A DNA stretch of 64,000 nucleotides, from the NCBI RefSeq assembly GCF_030323265.1, contig NZ_CP104992.1, positions 3,757,501 through 3,821,500 on the forward strand. Reading direction: 5' to 3'. This DNA comes from Terrirhizobium terrae (GTDB taxonomy: Bacteria > Pseudomonadota > Alphaproteobacteria > Rhizobiales > Rhizobiaceae). The stretch's first letter is position 1. Each line of letters starts with the position of its first letter. Shown in pieces: positions 20,061-29,495 of this stretch. Under the pieces are notes generated by a model. It was given only the letters and a program-made list of their open reading frames with translations. It searched no databases and was not told where the DNA came from. A program made the position numbers and the translations under genes.

Positions 20061-20870
20061 ATGGCGAAGATCGACGAAGAAGCATTGGCGGAAGCCTATA
20101 ACCGCGCGCTGGAGCTGGAAAAGGCCGGCGACATCGACGCCGCCGTCGAGGCTTACCGTCAGGTGCTCGAAATCGACCCCGAGGATCATGGTGGTGCCGC
20201 CGTCCGCATCGCCTCCATGGGCCGCGGCGAAGCCCCGCCCAAGGCGCCCGACGCCTATGTCGAGACCCTGTTCGACCAGCATGCCGAAGGTTTCGAGGAT
20301 ATCCTCGTCGAACAGCTCGGCTATGCCGTACCCGTCATGGTGCGCCAGCGCCTGCAGGACCTGAAGCTCGGCCCGTTCAAGCGCATGCTCGACCTCGGCT
20401 GCGGCACGGGCCTCACCGGCGGCGCCTTGCGCGACATGGTCGACGACATGACCGGCATGGACATTTCCGAAAACATGGTCGAGATCGCCCATGAGAAGGA
20501 ACTCTACGAGACGCTCTATGTCGCCGAAGTCGAGGACTTTCTCGAGGACAATGACGACGACGCCTTCGATCTCGTCACCGCCACCGACGTCCTGCCCTAT
20601 CTCGGCGCGCTGGAACCGCTCTTCTTCGGCGCAGCCGAAAACATGCTCCCCGGCGGCCTCTTCATCTTTTCCTCCGAAGCCCTGCCCGATGGCGACGCGC
20701 GCACCTACACGGTCGGCCCGCACCAGCGCTTCCTGCATTCCCCCGCCTACATCCGCACCCGCCTCGCAGATACCGGCTTCGAACTCGTCGAAATGACTGA
20801 GATCAACGTGCGCATGCAGGACGGAGAGCCGAGCCCCGGCCATCTGGTCATCGCGAAGTTGAAAGGCTAG
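20061..20870 (+). CDS. SAM-dependent methyltransferase with N-terminal TPR unit
   Basis: 269 residues. Residues 1-45 form one TPR-like helix pair (AYNRALELEKAGDIDAAVEA, ending in EIDPEDHG). A class I methyltransferase fold follows: motif I MLDLGCGTGLTGGAL near residue 113, motif II MTGMDISENMVEIA, motif IV DLVTATDVLPYLGALE, and the post-motif LPGGLFIFSSEALP. Similar TPR-plus-methyltransferase proteins are common in Rhizobiales; the substrate is unknown. ATG 20061 chosen because the TPR begins just after it. Confidence 0.85.
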   Translation: MAKIDEEALAEAYNRALELEKAGDIDAAVEAYRQVLEIDPEDHGGAAVRIASMGRGEAPPKAPDAYVETLFDQHAEGFEDILVEQLGYAVPVMVRQRLQDLKLGPFKRMLDLGCGTGLTGGALRDMVDDMTGMDISENMVEIAHEKELYETLYVAEVEDFLEDNDDDAFDLVTATDVLPYLGALEPLFFGAAENMLPGGLFIFSSEALPDGDARTYTVGPHQRFLHSPAYIRTRLADTGFELVEMTEINVRMQDGEPSPGHLVIAKLKG

Positions 20871-20928
20871 TTTCTTCGTCGGATCAGCGGAGAAATCGGC
20901 CATGGTGACTGAGGCGGCGCAGCGCTCC

Positions 20929-21065
20929 GATCTCCCCCTTGTGGGGGAGATGCCCGGCAGGGCAGAGGGGGTGGCAGCTCCATATTCTCCCTATCGTGCC
21001 GGGTGCAGCACCGGAACTGTCCCCCTCTGTCACCTTCGGCGACATCTCCCCCAAGGGCGGGGAAA
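20929..21065. repeat. Palindromic intergenic repeat (rhizobial type)
   Basis: TCTCCCCCTTGTGGGGGAGA (20931-20950) is a perfect hairpin. It is followed by GCCCGGCAGGGC and AGAGGGGG, then about 60 bases later by CCCCCTCTG and GACATCTCCCCCAAGGG, which mirror the left side. The whole forms a large nested inverted repeat between the methyltransferase and DinB-like genes. Such GGGGAGAT-containing palindromes are frequent between rhizobial genes. Confidence 0.75.
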
Positions 21066-21081
21066 CTATCGGGAGACGCCC

Positions 21082-21645
21082 GTGACACCACAGCGCTACA
21101 TCCTCGCCCAGGCCTATAACAACGCCTGGTCCAACCACCGCCTCCTGAAAGCCTGCGCAAAACTCTCAGCCGAAGAACTCTCCGCGCCCCGCACCAGCTT
21201 CTTCCCCTCCATCATCCACACGCTGAACCACATCCTGACGGTGGACTGGCTCTATATCGGCGCACTGGAAGGCCACTGTCCCGGCGCCTCCGCCTTCGAG
21301 CCCGAAATCCCATTTCCCGACTTCGCCGATCTCGACCGAGAGCAGCGCGCCGCCGACCGCCGCCTCATCGACCACTGTCGAAGCCTGACCGCTAAAACCC
21401 TGGGCGCCGAGGTCCGCATCCCGCGCGACACCCATGTTCAGGTGGAGCCCGCCGACCGCATCCTGCTGCATCTCTTCCAGCACCAGATCCATCATCGTGG
21501 CCAGGTCCATGGGATGCTCTCGGGCACCCGTGTAGCACCGCCACAGCTCGACGAATTCTTTCCCGCCGACCCGGCAGAGCAGGCGCTTCGTCGCCAGGAT
21601 TTACATGAACTCGGCTATACCGAGTCTCTCATTTGGAGTGACTGA
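21082..21645 (+). CDS. DinB-family (DfsB-like) metal-binding protein
   Basis: 187 residues from GTG 21082. The four-helix DinB/YfiT fold is indicated by YNNAWSNHRLLKACAKLSAE, IIHTLNHILTVDWLY and the C-terminal HLFQHQIHHRGQVHGMLSGT, which together supply three His metal ligands (HTLNH and HQIHH). Family members bind Zn or Ni and several are thiol-dependent transferases; the specific role is unknown. Followed three bases later by a small membrane protein gene, so co-transcribed. Confidence 0.85.
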   Translation: MTPQRYILAQAYNNAWSNHRLLKACAKLSAEELSAPRTSFFPSIIHTLNHILTVDWLYIGALEGHCPGASAFEPEIPFPDFADLDREQRAADRRLIDHCRSLTAKTLGAEVRIPRDTHVQVEPADRILLHLFQHQIHHRGQVHGMLSGTRVAPPQLDEFFPADPAEQALRRQDLHELGYTESLIWSD

Positions 21646-21648
21646 CCC

Positions 21649-22059
21649 ATGCTATATTTCGTCATCAAGGCCCTGCACATCCTGTCCGACTTCCTGCTGA
21701 TCGGCGGCATGCTGATCAACGCCTTCGTCATTTCCATGGTGCCGGCGCCGATCCGCGTCGGCGTCATCGAAGCCTTGCGGAAATACGACCGCACCGTCAC
21801 GACGGCTGCCCTTGCCGGCGCCTGGATCTTCGGCCTCTGGCTGGCAATAGGCTATATTGGCTTCTCGGAAGGCTGGCTGCACGCCAAGCTGCTGCTCGTC
21901 GTCCTCCTCTCCGCGCTCCACGGCATGCAGCAGGCAGCGATGCGCAAGATGGCGGCCGACCCCAAGCTCGACCCGAACGCTTTCGTGCGCCGCGGCATGC
22001 CGATCATCCTGATCTGTCTCGTGCTGGTCGTGGCTCTGGCGGTAATCAAGCCGTTCTGA
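21649..22059 (+). CDS. Small integral membrane protein, CopD/HemJ-like
   Basis: 136 residues with four membrane helices. KALHILSDFLLIGGMLIN and SEGWLHAKLLLVVLLSALHG hold His residues in the positions seen in the CopD/HemJ (UPF0093-like) superfamily, where they can bind haem or metal. I cannot distinguish a protoporphyrinogen oxidase from other members. Three bases after the DinB-like gene. Confidence 0.65.
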   Translation: MLYFVIKALHILSDFLLIGGMLINAFVISMVPAPIRVGVIEALRKYDRTVTTAALAGAWIFGLWLAIGYIGFSEGWLHAKLLLVVLLSALHGMQQAAMRKMAADPKLDPNAFVRRGMPIILICLVLVVALAVIKPF

Positions 22060-22088
22060 TTCGCCACCCGCCGCGTCACCAACGTGAG

Positions 22089-22164
22089 GCTCGGGCTTGC
22101 CCCGAGCATCTACCATCGTTGCAGCCTACGCGACGTGTTTGGATCCTCGGGACAAGCCCGAGGA
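22089..22164. repeat. Two short palindromes in the gap before ssuB
   Basis: GCTCGGGCTTGCCCCGAGC (22089-22107) and TCCTCGGGACAAGCCCGAGG (22144-22163). The second belongs to a sequence type that recurs at 58970-58990 and 62529-62549 in this window. They lie between convergent genes and may also stop transcription, though no T run follows. Confidence 0.7.
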
Positions 22165-22187
22165 AGACGCCCGCGAGTGCGGAGCGT

Positions 22188-23024
22188 TTACCCCCGCCCC
22201 AAGATCCGATCCAGCAACCGTCCCTCAATCTCCGCCAACACGGGATCGCCATGCCGCCTCTCGCCCGTCTGCGGGATATCGAGATCGAGGCTGACCCGAC
22301 CCTCGTCGAGCACGATCACCCTGTCGGCCAGAAACACGGCTTCGGAAACGTCGTGGGTCACCAGCACCGCCGTGAACCCGAGCTCGCGCCAGACCTGCGC
22401 GACGAGTTCCTGCATGCCGATCCGCGTCAGCGCATCGAGCGCCCCGAGCGGTTCGTCGAGCGCCAGCAGCCCCGGACGGCTGACCAGAGCTCTGGCCAGC
22501 GCCACGCGCTGCCTTTGCCCGCCCGAGAGTTTCGACGGCCAGTCGCACGCCTTCTCGGCAAGCTGCACGGCGGCGAGCGCCCGTTCCGCCTCGCGCCTGC
22601 CCGTCTCCTTCGGCACGCCGTCGCCGAGGCCGACGGCGACATTGTCCGCCACCGAGAACCACGGCAGAAGCCGAGGCTCCTGGAAGACGATGCGGGCATT
22701 CGGCTCTGCTGTTGCCCCATCATCTCCATGGAAGGAAATCTCGCCGCCGGTCGGCTCGTCCAGTCCGACAAGCAGCCGCAGAAGCGTGCTCTTGCCGCAG
22801 CCGCTCTTTCCGACGATCGCGACGAACTGCCCGACCGGCACGTCGAGATCGATGCCCTTCAGCACATGATTGTCGCCGAAGCGTTTTTCGATGCCGCGCA
22901 GCCTGAGGCCAGCCGGCTGTGGCCCTGCGGCCTCGTGTGGCACCGGCAGTGGCTCGACATGGTGACGTTCCAGCTCCCCGTCAGAAACGAAGGCGAGCGG
23001 CGATTGGTAGGGTCCGATCGGCAT
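22188..23024 (-). CDS. ssuB: Aliphatic sulfonate ABC transporter ATP-binding protein
   Basis: 278 residues. Walker [20 protein letters not shown]-loop FQEPRLLPW (the RLLPW form is typical of SsuB/TauB), ABC signature [18 protein letters not shown], Walker [14 protein letters not shown] and H-loop [10 protein letters not shown]. Energises sulfonate uptake under sulfur limitation. Start MPIGPY at 23024 has AGGAGAGA just upstream; an earlier in-frame ATG at 23039 overlaps the end of ssuC. Last gene of ssuADCB. Confidence 0.93.
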   Translation of the reverse strand: MPIGPYQSPLAFVSDGELERHHVEPLPVPHEAAGPQPAGLRLRGIEKRFGDNHVLKGIDLDVPVGQFVAIVGKSGCGKSTLLRLLVGLDEPTGGEISFHGDDGATAEPNARIVFQEPRLLPWFSVADNVAVGLGDGVPKETGRREAERALAAVQLAEKACDWPSKLSGGQRQRVALARALVSRPGLLALDEPLGALDALTRIGMQELVAQVWRELGFTAVLVTHDVSEAVFLADRVIVLDEGRVSLDLDIPQTGERRHGDPVLAEIEGRLLDRILGRG

Positions 23025-23035
23025 GTCTTCTCTCC

Positions 23036-23945
23036 TCATCCCTGATAGGCCGCGTTCCAGGCGAGCGCCCGGCGTTCCAGCGTGCGGGCGATCACATCGG
23101 CAAGCTTGCCGAGAGCTGCGTAGATGACCAGTGCCAGCACCACGACATCGGTCATCATGAATTCGCGGGCGGTATTGGCCATGTAGCCGATGCCGGAATT
23201 GGCGGCGATGGATTCCGACACGATCAGCGTCAGCCACATGATGCCGAGCGCATAACGCAAGCCGACGAAGATCGACGGCAGCGCGCCGGGAAAGATCACC
23301 TTGCGGAACAGCGACCAGCTGCTCATCCCGTAGATCCGCCCCATCTCGACCAGATCGCGGTCGACATTGCGAACCCCATGATAGGTGTTGAGATAGATCG
23401 GGAAGAGCACGCCGAGCGAGGTCAGAAATAGCTTCGCCTCCTCACCGATCCCGAACCAGAGAATGACCAGCGGGATCATCGCCAGATGCGGAATGGTGCG
23501 CAGCATCTGCAGCGTCGTGTCCGTCAACTGCTCGGAGAGTTTCGACACGCCATTGGCGATGCCGAGCAGGAAGCCGATCGAACCGCCGATCAAAAGCCCG
23601 CTCACCGCGCGGGCGCCACTGACACCGACATCACGCGCCAATTCGCCCGACAGCAGCCGCTCCCAGAATGCCGCCACTACGGCAACCGGCGAAGGCATGA
23701 TCCGGTCGGAAATGATCCCGGCCGAGGAACCGACCTGCCAGAGCACGACCAGTGTCACCGGCAGAAGATAAGGCAGCCATGCGCTCCCGCTCCCGGCCTT
23801 GGAGAAGGCACGCGGGCGAGGAACCACCCGCGCACCTTTCTCCGCCGCAGCCCTGGGAGGGTGTGCTCTTGCCCGTCGCGGACGGGCTGTCGTCTCTGAT
23901 GCGCCGGATCTGCCGGCCTTCCGAAAACGTGTCGACTGTCGTCAT
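23036..23945 (-). CDS. ssuC: Aliphatic sulfonate ABC transporter permease; probable frameshift between 23830 and 23900
   Basis: Core reads [40 protein letters not shown] (the permease coupling region), [20 protein letters not shown] and [20 protein letters not shown], canonical SsuC. The frame containing the core has only a GTG at 23827 as a usable start. ATG 23945, 22 bases after the ssuD stop, begins [19 protein letters not shown] in another frame, resembling the usual N-terminus of rhizobial SsuC, so a one-base error in the N-terminal region is likely. If so the protein is about 303 residues; the minimal version is 263. Confidence 0.88.
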
Positions 23946-23967
23946 CTGTTTTCTTGTCCCCGGTTGA

Positions 23968-25142
23968 TCAGGATGCCGCGACGGCGCGGATGGTGGCGTG
24001 GCCGCCGCCGCCGAAGACCGGTTTCTCGCTGGCGAATTCGTTGCCGAAACCCGCCCGCTGTTCCTCGCGCGTAAGCCCAAGTTCCGGGAACAGCAGCTCC
24101 GCCACCCGGTAGGCTTCTTCCAGATGCGGATAACCCGAGCCGATCACCGTCTCGATGCCGAGCGCCTGGTATTCGCGAAGCCGCGCCGCCACCGTCTTGG
24201 GCGAGCCGACCAGAGCGGTACCCGCGCCGGAGCGCACCAGTCCGATCCCGGCCCAGAGGTTAGGTGAGACTTCCAGCTTGTCGCGTCGCCCGTTGTGCAG
24301 TGCCGCCATGCGCCGCTGGCCGACGCTGTCGGAATCCCTGGCGAAATGCGCCTGCGCCTTGGCGATCGTCTCATCGGACAGTTTAGAGATCAGCCGATCG
24401 GCCGCTTCCCACGCCTCCTCATCCGTCTCGCGCACGATGAAGTGCAGGCGGATGCCGAAGGAAACCTCCTGCCCCGCTTTTCGGCGGCGGCGCGCACGGC
24501 CTTGATCTTCTGCTCCACCTGTTCCGGCGGCTCGCCCCAGGTGAGATACTTGTCGCCCCGCCCGGCGAAAAATTCGATGCCAGCATCCGACGACCCGCCG
24601 AAATAGAGCGGTGGCCGCGGCTGTTGGATGGTGGGAAACCCAAGCTTGGCATTCTTCGCCTTGATATGCTTGCCATCGAGATCGGCATGACCGGTCGTCA
24701 CCAGATCCTCGAACACCTGGAAGAACTCTTCCGCATGGGTGTAGCGCTCGTCATGCTCAAGGAAGATGCCGTCGCCTGCGAGTTCGGACGGATTGCCGCC
24801 GACCACGATATTGAGCAGCAGCCTGCCGTTCGATACCCGGTCGAGTGCTGCCGCCAGCCGAGCGTAATAGGCGGGTGCCGCCGTGCCCGGACGGATCGCC
24901 ACCAGGAATTTCAGCTTTTCGGTAAAGGGCGCAAGTGCCGCCGCGGTGACGAAGGACTCCTCGCAGGAAACCCCGGTCGGCAGAAGCACGCCGGTATATC
25001 CGAGGCGATCCACCGCCTGCGCCAGTTCGCGCAGGTAGCGGTGCTCGGGTGGGCGGTTCAGTTCGCTGCCACCGAGATAAGAGCCGTCGCCGGCCGTCGG
25101 GATGAACCAGAGAAAATCGATGGGTTTTGACGTATCGGTCAT
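23968..25142 (-). CDS. ssuD: FMNH2-dependent alkanesulfonate monooxygenase; frameshifted near 24475
   Basis: Luciferase-like TIM barrel. N-terminal [52 protein letters not shown] and [17 protein letters not shown] are SsuD landmarks, as is the C-terminal [20 protein letters not shown]. Near 24475 a G run is one base short; repair gives [20 protein letters not shown]. Corrected length about 391 residues, as in E. coli. It cleaves alkanesulfonates to aldehyde and sulfite using FMNH2; the partner reductase SsuE is not in the window. Confidence 0.93.
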
Positions 25143-25195
25143 TCGAAAAATCCTTGATCGCTATAGAGTATCGAGAGCGTCGCGCGGCTTGCCGC

Positions 25196-26161
25196 TCAGC
25201 TCGCCTTCGGCCGCCAGACGATGTCGCTGATGTCGAGTTTGCGAGGGATGATCTTGAGCTCGTAGAACTCGTCCGCCAGCGCCTGCTGGTACTGGACCGC
25301 CGCATCCGGCACGGTCGACACGGCGCCAAGATCGGCTCCGCGACGGGAGAGTACGACGTTGGTCACCTTTTCCGGCACGCCGGTGATCGAGGCGATCGCC
25401 TTCACCGTCTCTTCGAAATTGGATTGCGCCGCGCCACCCACCTTCTTCAGTTCGTCGATCACCTCGACGATCAGGTCGCCGTTCTCGGCCGCGAAATCGC
25501 CATTGCCGAGGAAATAGCTCCAGCTATCGACAACGCCTTCCGCCGTCGTCAGCACCCGCGTGTTCGGGTCCGCCTCGGCAATTGCCGTATAGGGATCCCA
25601 GATCGACCAGGCGTCGATCGAGCCGTTCTTGAAGGCGGCGGCGGCATCCGGCGGAGCAAGGTCGAGCTGCGTCACATCCGTTGGTGCCAGTCCGCCCTTG
25701 CGCAGAACCTTCACCGCCACGTTATGCGCGCTCGATCCGCGCTTGAAGGCAAGCCGCTTGCCCTTCAGATCCTCGATCGACTGGATCGGGCTATCCTTGT
25801 GCACCAGAATGGCCGAGCCTTCAGAGCTGCCGCGATAGGTGCCGACATAAAACAGGTTGCCCCGCGCCGCCTGGGCAAACAAAGGCGGCACATCGCCGGT
25901 CGGGCCGAAATCGAGCGCCCCGGCGCCCAGCGCCTCGAGCAGCGGCGGGCCGGAGGTGAATTCCGACCATGTCACCGTGATGCCGCGATCGGCGAAGCGC
26001 TTTTCGAGCGCGCCCTGGCTCTTGGCAAGTGCCAGCACGCCGTTCTTCTGCCAGCCGATGCGCAGCTCCTTTGCCGCAGCCCGTGCCTTGCCCCCGATCG
26101 GCAGAACCGTCGCAGCAGCCGCCGCCCCGATAAGCCCCAATGTCTGTCTGCGCGTAACCAT
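25196..26161 (-). CDS. ssuA: Aliphatic sulfonate ABC transporter, periplasmic binding protein
   Basis: 321 residues, beginning MVTRRQTLGLIGAAAAATVL, a twin-arginine-like signal. The mature protein has KELRIGWQKNGVLALAKSQG, SGPPLLEALGAGALDFGPTG, GKRLAFKRGSSAHN and GSIDAWSIWDPYTAIAE, the defining SsuA-type NMT1-like binding pattern. First gene of the minus-strand ssuADCB operon, with about 50 bases to ssuD. The gap up to the divergent dehydrogenase holds its promoter. Confidence 0.93.
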   Translation of the reverse strand: MVTRRQTLGLIGAAAAATVLPIGGKARAAAKELRIGWQKNGVLALAKSQGALEKRFADRGITVTWSEFTSGPPLLEALGAGALDFGPTGDVPPLFAQAARGNLFYVGTYRGSSEGSAILVHKDSPIQSIEDLKGKRLAFKRGSSAHNVAVKVLRKGGLAPTDVTQLDLAPPDAAAAFKNGSIDAWSIWDPYTAIAEADPNTRVLTTAEGVVDSWSYFLGNGDFAAENGDLIVEVIDELKKVGGAAQSNFEETVKAIASITGVPEKVTNVVLSRRGADLGAVSTVPDAAVQYQQALADEFYELKIIPRKLDISDIVWRPKAS

Positions 26162-26254
26162 GGAAGCGTCCCTTTCCTCTCCCCGGATCGTCGTGCCCGT
26201 CCATGTCCCTCATGGCGGCGATCCTTTCGATGAAGAAAAGGCTCCCATACTCTA

Positions 26255-26267
26255 TCGACTTGGTCGA
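26255..26267. promoter_or_regulatory. Candidate operator upstream of ssuA
   Basis: TCGAC-TTG-GTCGA is a perfect 5-bp dyad with a three-base spacer about 95 bases before the ssuA start, within an AT-rich 290-base divergent gap. It could bind a regulator of the sulfonate operon, but the dyad is short and no consensus is matched. Confidence 0.25.
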
Positions 26268-26457
26268 CATTCCGTCATTTCAAAAAACAACCCTTCAATG
26301 AGATTTCATTTCTCCATTTCTCCAGGATCGGAATGCAAAACTGCTAAACAGACAAAACATGCTGCGCCGCAGAAAATCATTTTTGCCCTTTTGACGCTTT
26401 GCGCCGGCCACGCTTTGTTCTAATCCTGACGGCTCAGGAAATTCATGGAGGTTCGGC

Positions 26458-27330
26458 ATGGCGAAAGTGGCATTCATCGGTCTTGGCGTAATGGGGTTCC
26501 CGATGGCAGGACATCTCAAGGAAAAAGGCGGCCATGACGTCTCCGTCTATAACCGCACCGCCGCCAAGGCCGCCGACTGGGCTGCGAAATTCGGCGGCCA
26601 AACCGGTGCCACCCCGGCGGAGGCCGCCAAGGATGCCGACTTCGTCTTCACCTGCGTGGGCAATGACGACGACCTGCGCTCGGTCACCATTGGCGAGCAT
26701 GGCGTGCTCTCTGGCATGAAATCCGGCGCGATCCTGATCGACAATACGACGGCCAGCGCCGAAGTCGCCCGCGAGCTGGAAACGGCGGCGAAGGAAAAGG
26801 GCATAGGCTTCATCGACGCCCCGGTCTCCGGCGGTCAGGCTGGCGCCGAAAACGGTGTCCTCACCGTCATGTGCGGCGGCGATCAGGAAATCTTCGACAA
26901 GGCAAAGCCGATCATCGACGCCTATGCCCGCATGGTCGGCCTGATGGGACCGGTCGGCTCCGGCCAGCTGACCAAGATGATGAACCAGATCTGCATCGCC
27001 GGCATCGTCCAGGGGCTTTCGGAGGCCATCCATTTCGGCAAGCAGTCGGGCCTCGATATCGAAAAGGTCGTCGACGTCATCTCCAAGGGCGCTGCCGGCT
27101 CCTGGCAGATGGAAAACCGCCACAAGACGATGGATCAGGGCAAATACGATTTCGGCTTCGCCGTCGACTGGATGCGCAAGGATCTCGATATCGTCCTGAC
27201 CGAAGCCCGCCGCAACGGCGCCAAACTCCCGCTCACCGCACTTGTCGACCAGTTCTATGGCGACGTCCAGGCCATGGGCGGCAATCGCTGGGACACATCC
27301 TCGCTGCTGGCGCGGCTGGAGCGGAAATAA
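26458..27330 (+). CDS. 3-hydroxyisobutyrate dehydrogenase-family NAD(P)-dependent oxidoreductase
   Basis: 290 residues with a good GGAGGTTC ribosome site. Rossmann start VAFIGLGVMGFPMAGHLKEK, the substrate-binding signature GFIDAPVSGGQAGAENGVLT, and the catalytic Lys region GSGQLTKMMNQICIAGIVQG are those of the beta-hydroxyacid dehydrogenase family (MmsB, GarR, Glx/succinic semialdehyde reductases). Oxidises or reduces a 2- or 3-hydroxy acid; the exact substrate cannot be read from these motifs. Stands alone, divergent from ssuA. Confidence 0.9.
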   Translation: MAKVAFIGLGVMGFPMAGHLKEKGGHDVSVYNRTAAKAADWAAKFGGQTGATPAEAAKDADFVFTCVGNDDDLRSVTIGEHGVLSGMKSGAILIDNTTASAEVARELETAAKEKGIGFIDAPVSGGQAGAENGVLTVMCGGDQEIFDKAKPIIDAYARMVGLMGPVGSGQLTKMMNQICIAGIVQGLSEAIHFGKQSGLDIEKVVDVISKGAAGSWQMENRHKTMDQGKYDFGFAVDWMRKDLDIVLTEARRNGAKLPLTALVDQFYGDVQAMGGNRWDTSSLLARLERK

Positions 27331-27456
27331 AAGAACGACCACAAAACCCGATACGAATGGAAGCCGTCGCAAAACCATCACAACCTCAAGGCTAAAATCC
27401 CCTCATAACGCAAGCGAAGATCGGCGCACCGCTATGCGATTGAGGGGGAGAACAGC

Positions 27457-28281
27457 ATGCCTTTTTGGCTTCTGAAAGGTCGGTTTGCACCACAGCTGGG
27501 CCAGCCTGATGGCGATTCCGTCCGGTTCATCCCGGACGATCCCGCACCGCTTTTCCGTCTGCGCCGACGCGGCTCCGCTCCCGGAATCAACGCCGGGAAC
27601 GGAAGCGTACAATTGCGCTACGAAGGGATCGATTGCCTGGAAAAGGCAGCCATCCAGCCCTATTCGAGTGACGCGACGGCGTCCAACCTCGGCCTTGTGG
27701 CGCCGCCGCAGTCCGAGGCCAGAGGGTATATCTGCACCAACCAGCTAGATCCTCATGGAAGGCCGGTCTGCTTTGTGTTCTCCGGCAACACCCAGGAGGC
27801 CGATGGGGCGAGGATCCACCTTGGTCCCGAAGACATTGCGACCAGCGTCAATGCCACGCAGCTTGACCGCGGCCACGCCTATCCGCTGTTCTACGATACG
27901 CTTTACGCGGACCTGAGGTTGCATCTGGCGACCGTATACGCGAATGCAAGACAGGCTGGGGCGGGCGTCTGGGCTGCCGACGCGACGACTGCCGGCTTCG
28001 CCTGGAACAGCAATCTCGCGGCCCTTCCGCCGATCTTCCCGAAGCTGTGGCGACGCATAGACACATACCGGCACGACGAGACCTTCTTTGATCCGAACAA
28101 CCCGGCCGCCAATCTCCCGGCATATATCGCGTCGCTCGGGGAAGAACGCGTTCTCATCGTCAGCCAAAGCAAGTTCACCGGCTTCGACGATCTGGTCGAA
28201 GTCCAGGGCGCGTCCGTTCGGCTTGTCGCCGATCCCGCAGACATGATCGTCGTTTCCGAGCCGGCAAACGCCTCGCCCTGA
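27457..28281 (+). CDS. SNase-like (thermonuclease family) protein, cytoplasmic
   Basis: 274 residues, no signal peptide. QPDGDSVRFIPDD and the later VQLRYEGIDCLEKAA match the staphylococcal nuclease core: Asp, then Arg and Asp/Glu of RxxGIDxxE. PHGRPVCFVFSG may stand for the DxxGR strand with its second catalytic Arg. The C-terminal half (DTLYADLRLHLATVYANARQ, GVWAADATTAGF) resembles the late SNase helices and the GIW turn but is longer than usual. Probably a divergent nuclease; it may have lost full calcium binding. The only gene between the dehydrogenase and the hydrolase. Confidence 0.65.
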   Translation: MPFWLLKGRFAPQLGQPDGDSVRFIPDDPAPLFRLRRRGSAPGINAGNGSVQLRYEGIDCLEKAAIQPYSSDATASNLGLVAPPQSEARGYICTNQLDPHGRPVCFVFSGNTQEADGARIHLGPEDIATSVNATQLDRGHAYPLFYDTLYADLRLHLATVYANARQAGAGVWAADATTAGFAWNSNLAALPPIFPKLWRRIDTYRHDETFFDPNNPAANLPAYIASLGEERVLIVSQSKFTGFDDLVEVQGASVRLVADPADMIVVSEPANASP

Positions 28282-28337
28282 CGCCCGCAATCACTCTTCA
28301 CCTCGACGGCAGCCGAGGCCACGAGTGAGATGCTGCG

Positions 28338-29375
28338 TCAGCCGTCCGTCAGTCCATCCAGCAGTGCCTTGTCGAAGCGCGCCGGATCCTGGATCTGCGG
28401 GGCGTGGCCAAGGCCTTCGAACTCGACGAGCTTCGCGCCCGGAATGGCCTCTGCCGCCTGCTTGCCGAGCTGCGTATAATCGCCGAGCGTCCCGGCAATC
28501 TCCGGGCTCGCCCGATTGGCGCCGGGTGCCGTCTTGTCGGTCAGGCCGATCAACAGCAACGTCGGCACTTTCAATTGGCCGAATTCGTAGACCACCGGCT
28601 GGGTGAAGACCATGTCGGAAGTCAGCGCCTGATCCCAGGCTACCTGATCACCGCCCTCGCCTTCATACATGCCGGCGCCCATCGCCACCCACTTGTCGTA
28701 GCCCGGCTTCCAATGGCCCGAGTAGTAGAACTTCGTCTGATAGGCCTTGATGCTGTCGAATGTCGTCTTCTTCTCGCCCTCGAAGGCAGCCTCGATCGGC
28801 TGATAGGGCACACCCTTGGCCTTCCAGTCCTCAAGCCCGATCGGATTGACCAGAACCAGCTTCTCCGTCTCACCGGGATACATCAGCGCATAGCGTGTCG
28901 CGAGCATGCCACCCATCGAATGGCCGACAATCGTCGCCTTCTCGATGCCGCGCGCTTCAAGCAGCGCATGGGTATTTTCCGCAAGCTGCTGAAAGCTGAA
29001 CTGGTAGGCCTGAGGTTTCGACGACTTGCAGAAACCGATCTGGTCGGGCGCGATCACCCGGTATCCCGCCTGGGTCAGGCTCTTGATCTGCCCTTCCCAG
29101 GTGGCGCCACAGAAATTCTTGCCATGCAACAGCACGACCGTGCGCCCGTTCGGGTTCTCCGCCGCGATGTCCATGAAGGCCATCTCCAGCAACTGTCCCT
29201 GACTGGAGACATTGAACATCTCGGTCTTGAACGGGTATTCGAATCCTTCCAGCCGCGCCCCATAAGTCGGCCGTTCGGCAGCCGCATCCTGGGCGAAGGC
29301 CGGGCCGGTTAAGGTCACGCCTCCAAGCAGGACAGGCGCCAAAGCGGCAAGGGAGATGAGGGATCGTGCGGACAT
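28338..29375 (-). CDS. Exported alpha/beta hydrolase
   Basis: 345 residues from ATG 29375, preceded by AGAAGGAG. Signal peptide ending TGPAFAQD. The hydrolase fold shows the oxyanion loop VVLLHGKNFCGATWEGQI, nucleophile elbow VGHSMGGMLATRYAL with Ser, acid in LLLIGLTDKTAPGAN and catalytic His in EGLGHAPQIQDP. Periplasmic esterase/lipase or haloperoxidase-like enzyme; substrate unknown. A longer in-frame start (29456) would bury the signal peptide. Confidence 0.88.
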   Translation of the reverse strand: MSARSLISLAALAPVLLGGVTLTGPAFAQDAAAERPTYGARLEGFEYPFKTEMFNVSSQGQLLEMAFMDIAAENPNGRTVVLLHGKNFCGATWEGQIKSLTQAGYRVIAPDQIGFCKSSKPQAYQFSFQQLAENTHALLEARGIEKATIVGHSMGGMLATRYALMYPGETEKLVLVNPIGLEDWKAKGVPYQPIEAAFEGEKKTTFDSIKAYQTKFYYSGHWKPGYDKWVAMGAGMYEGEGGDQVAWDQALTSDMVFTQPVVYEFGQLKVPTLLLIGLTDKTAPGANRASPEIAGTLGDYTQLGKQAAEAIPGAKLVEFEGLGHAPQIQDPARFDKALLDGLTDG

Positions 29376-29495
29376 GAAAACTCCTTCTGGCATTCGGACC
29401 CGGCAGATTGCGCAATGGGTCACGGGCTCAGGTAGGAGGCGCCACATCCGCGGCAATCGACAATAACGGCCCTGTGAAAGAGGTTTATCGGAAGA

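Noticed and set aside
23782-23946. Reading ssuC as starting only at GTG 23827
   Set aside because: ATG 23945, 22 bases after ssuD, gives a family-like N-terminus in another frame; an error between is more likely. The exact position remains unresolved.
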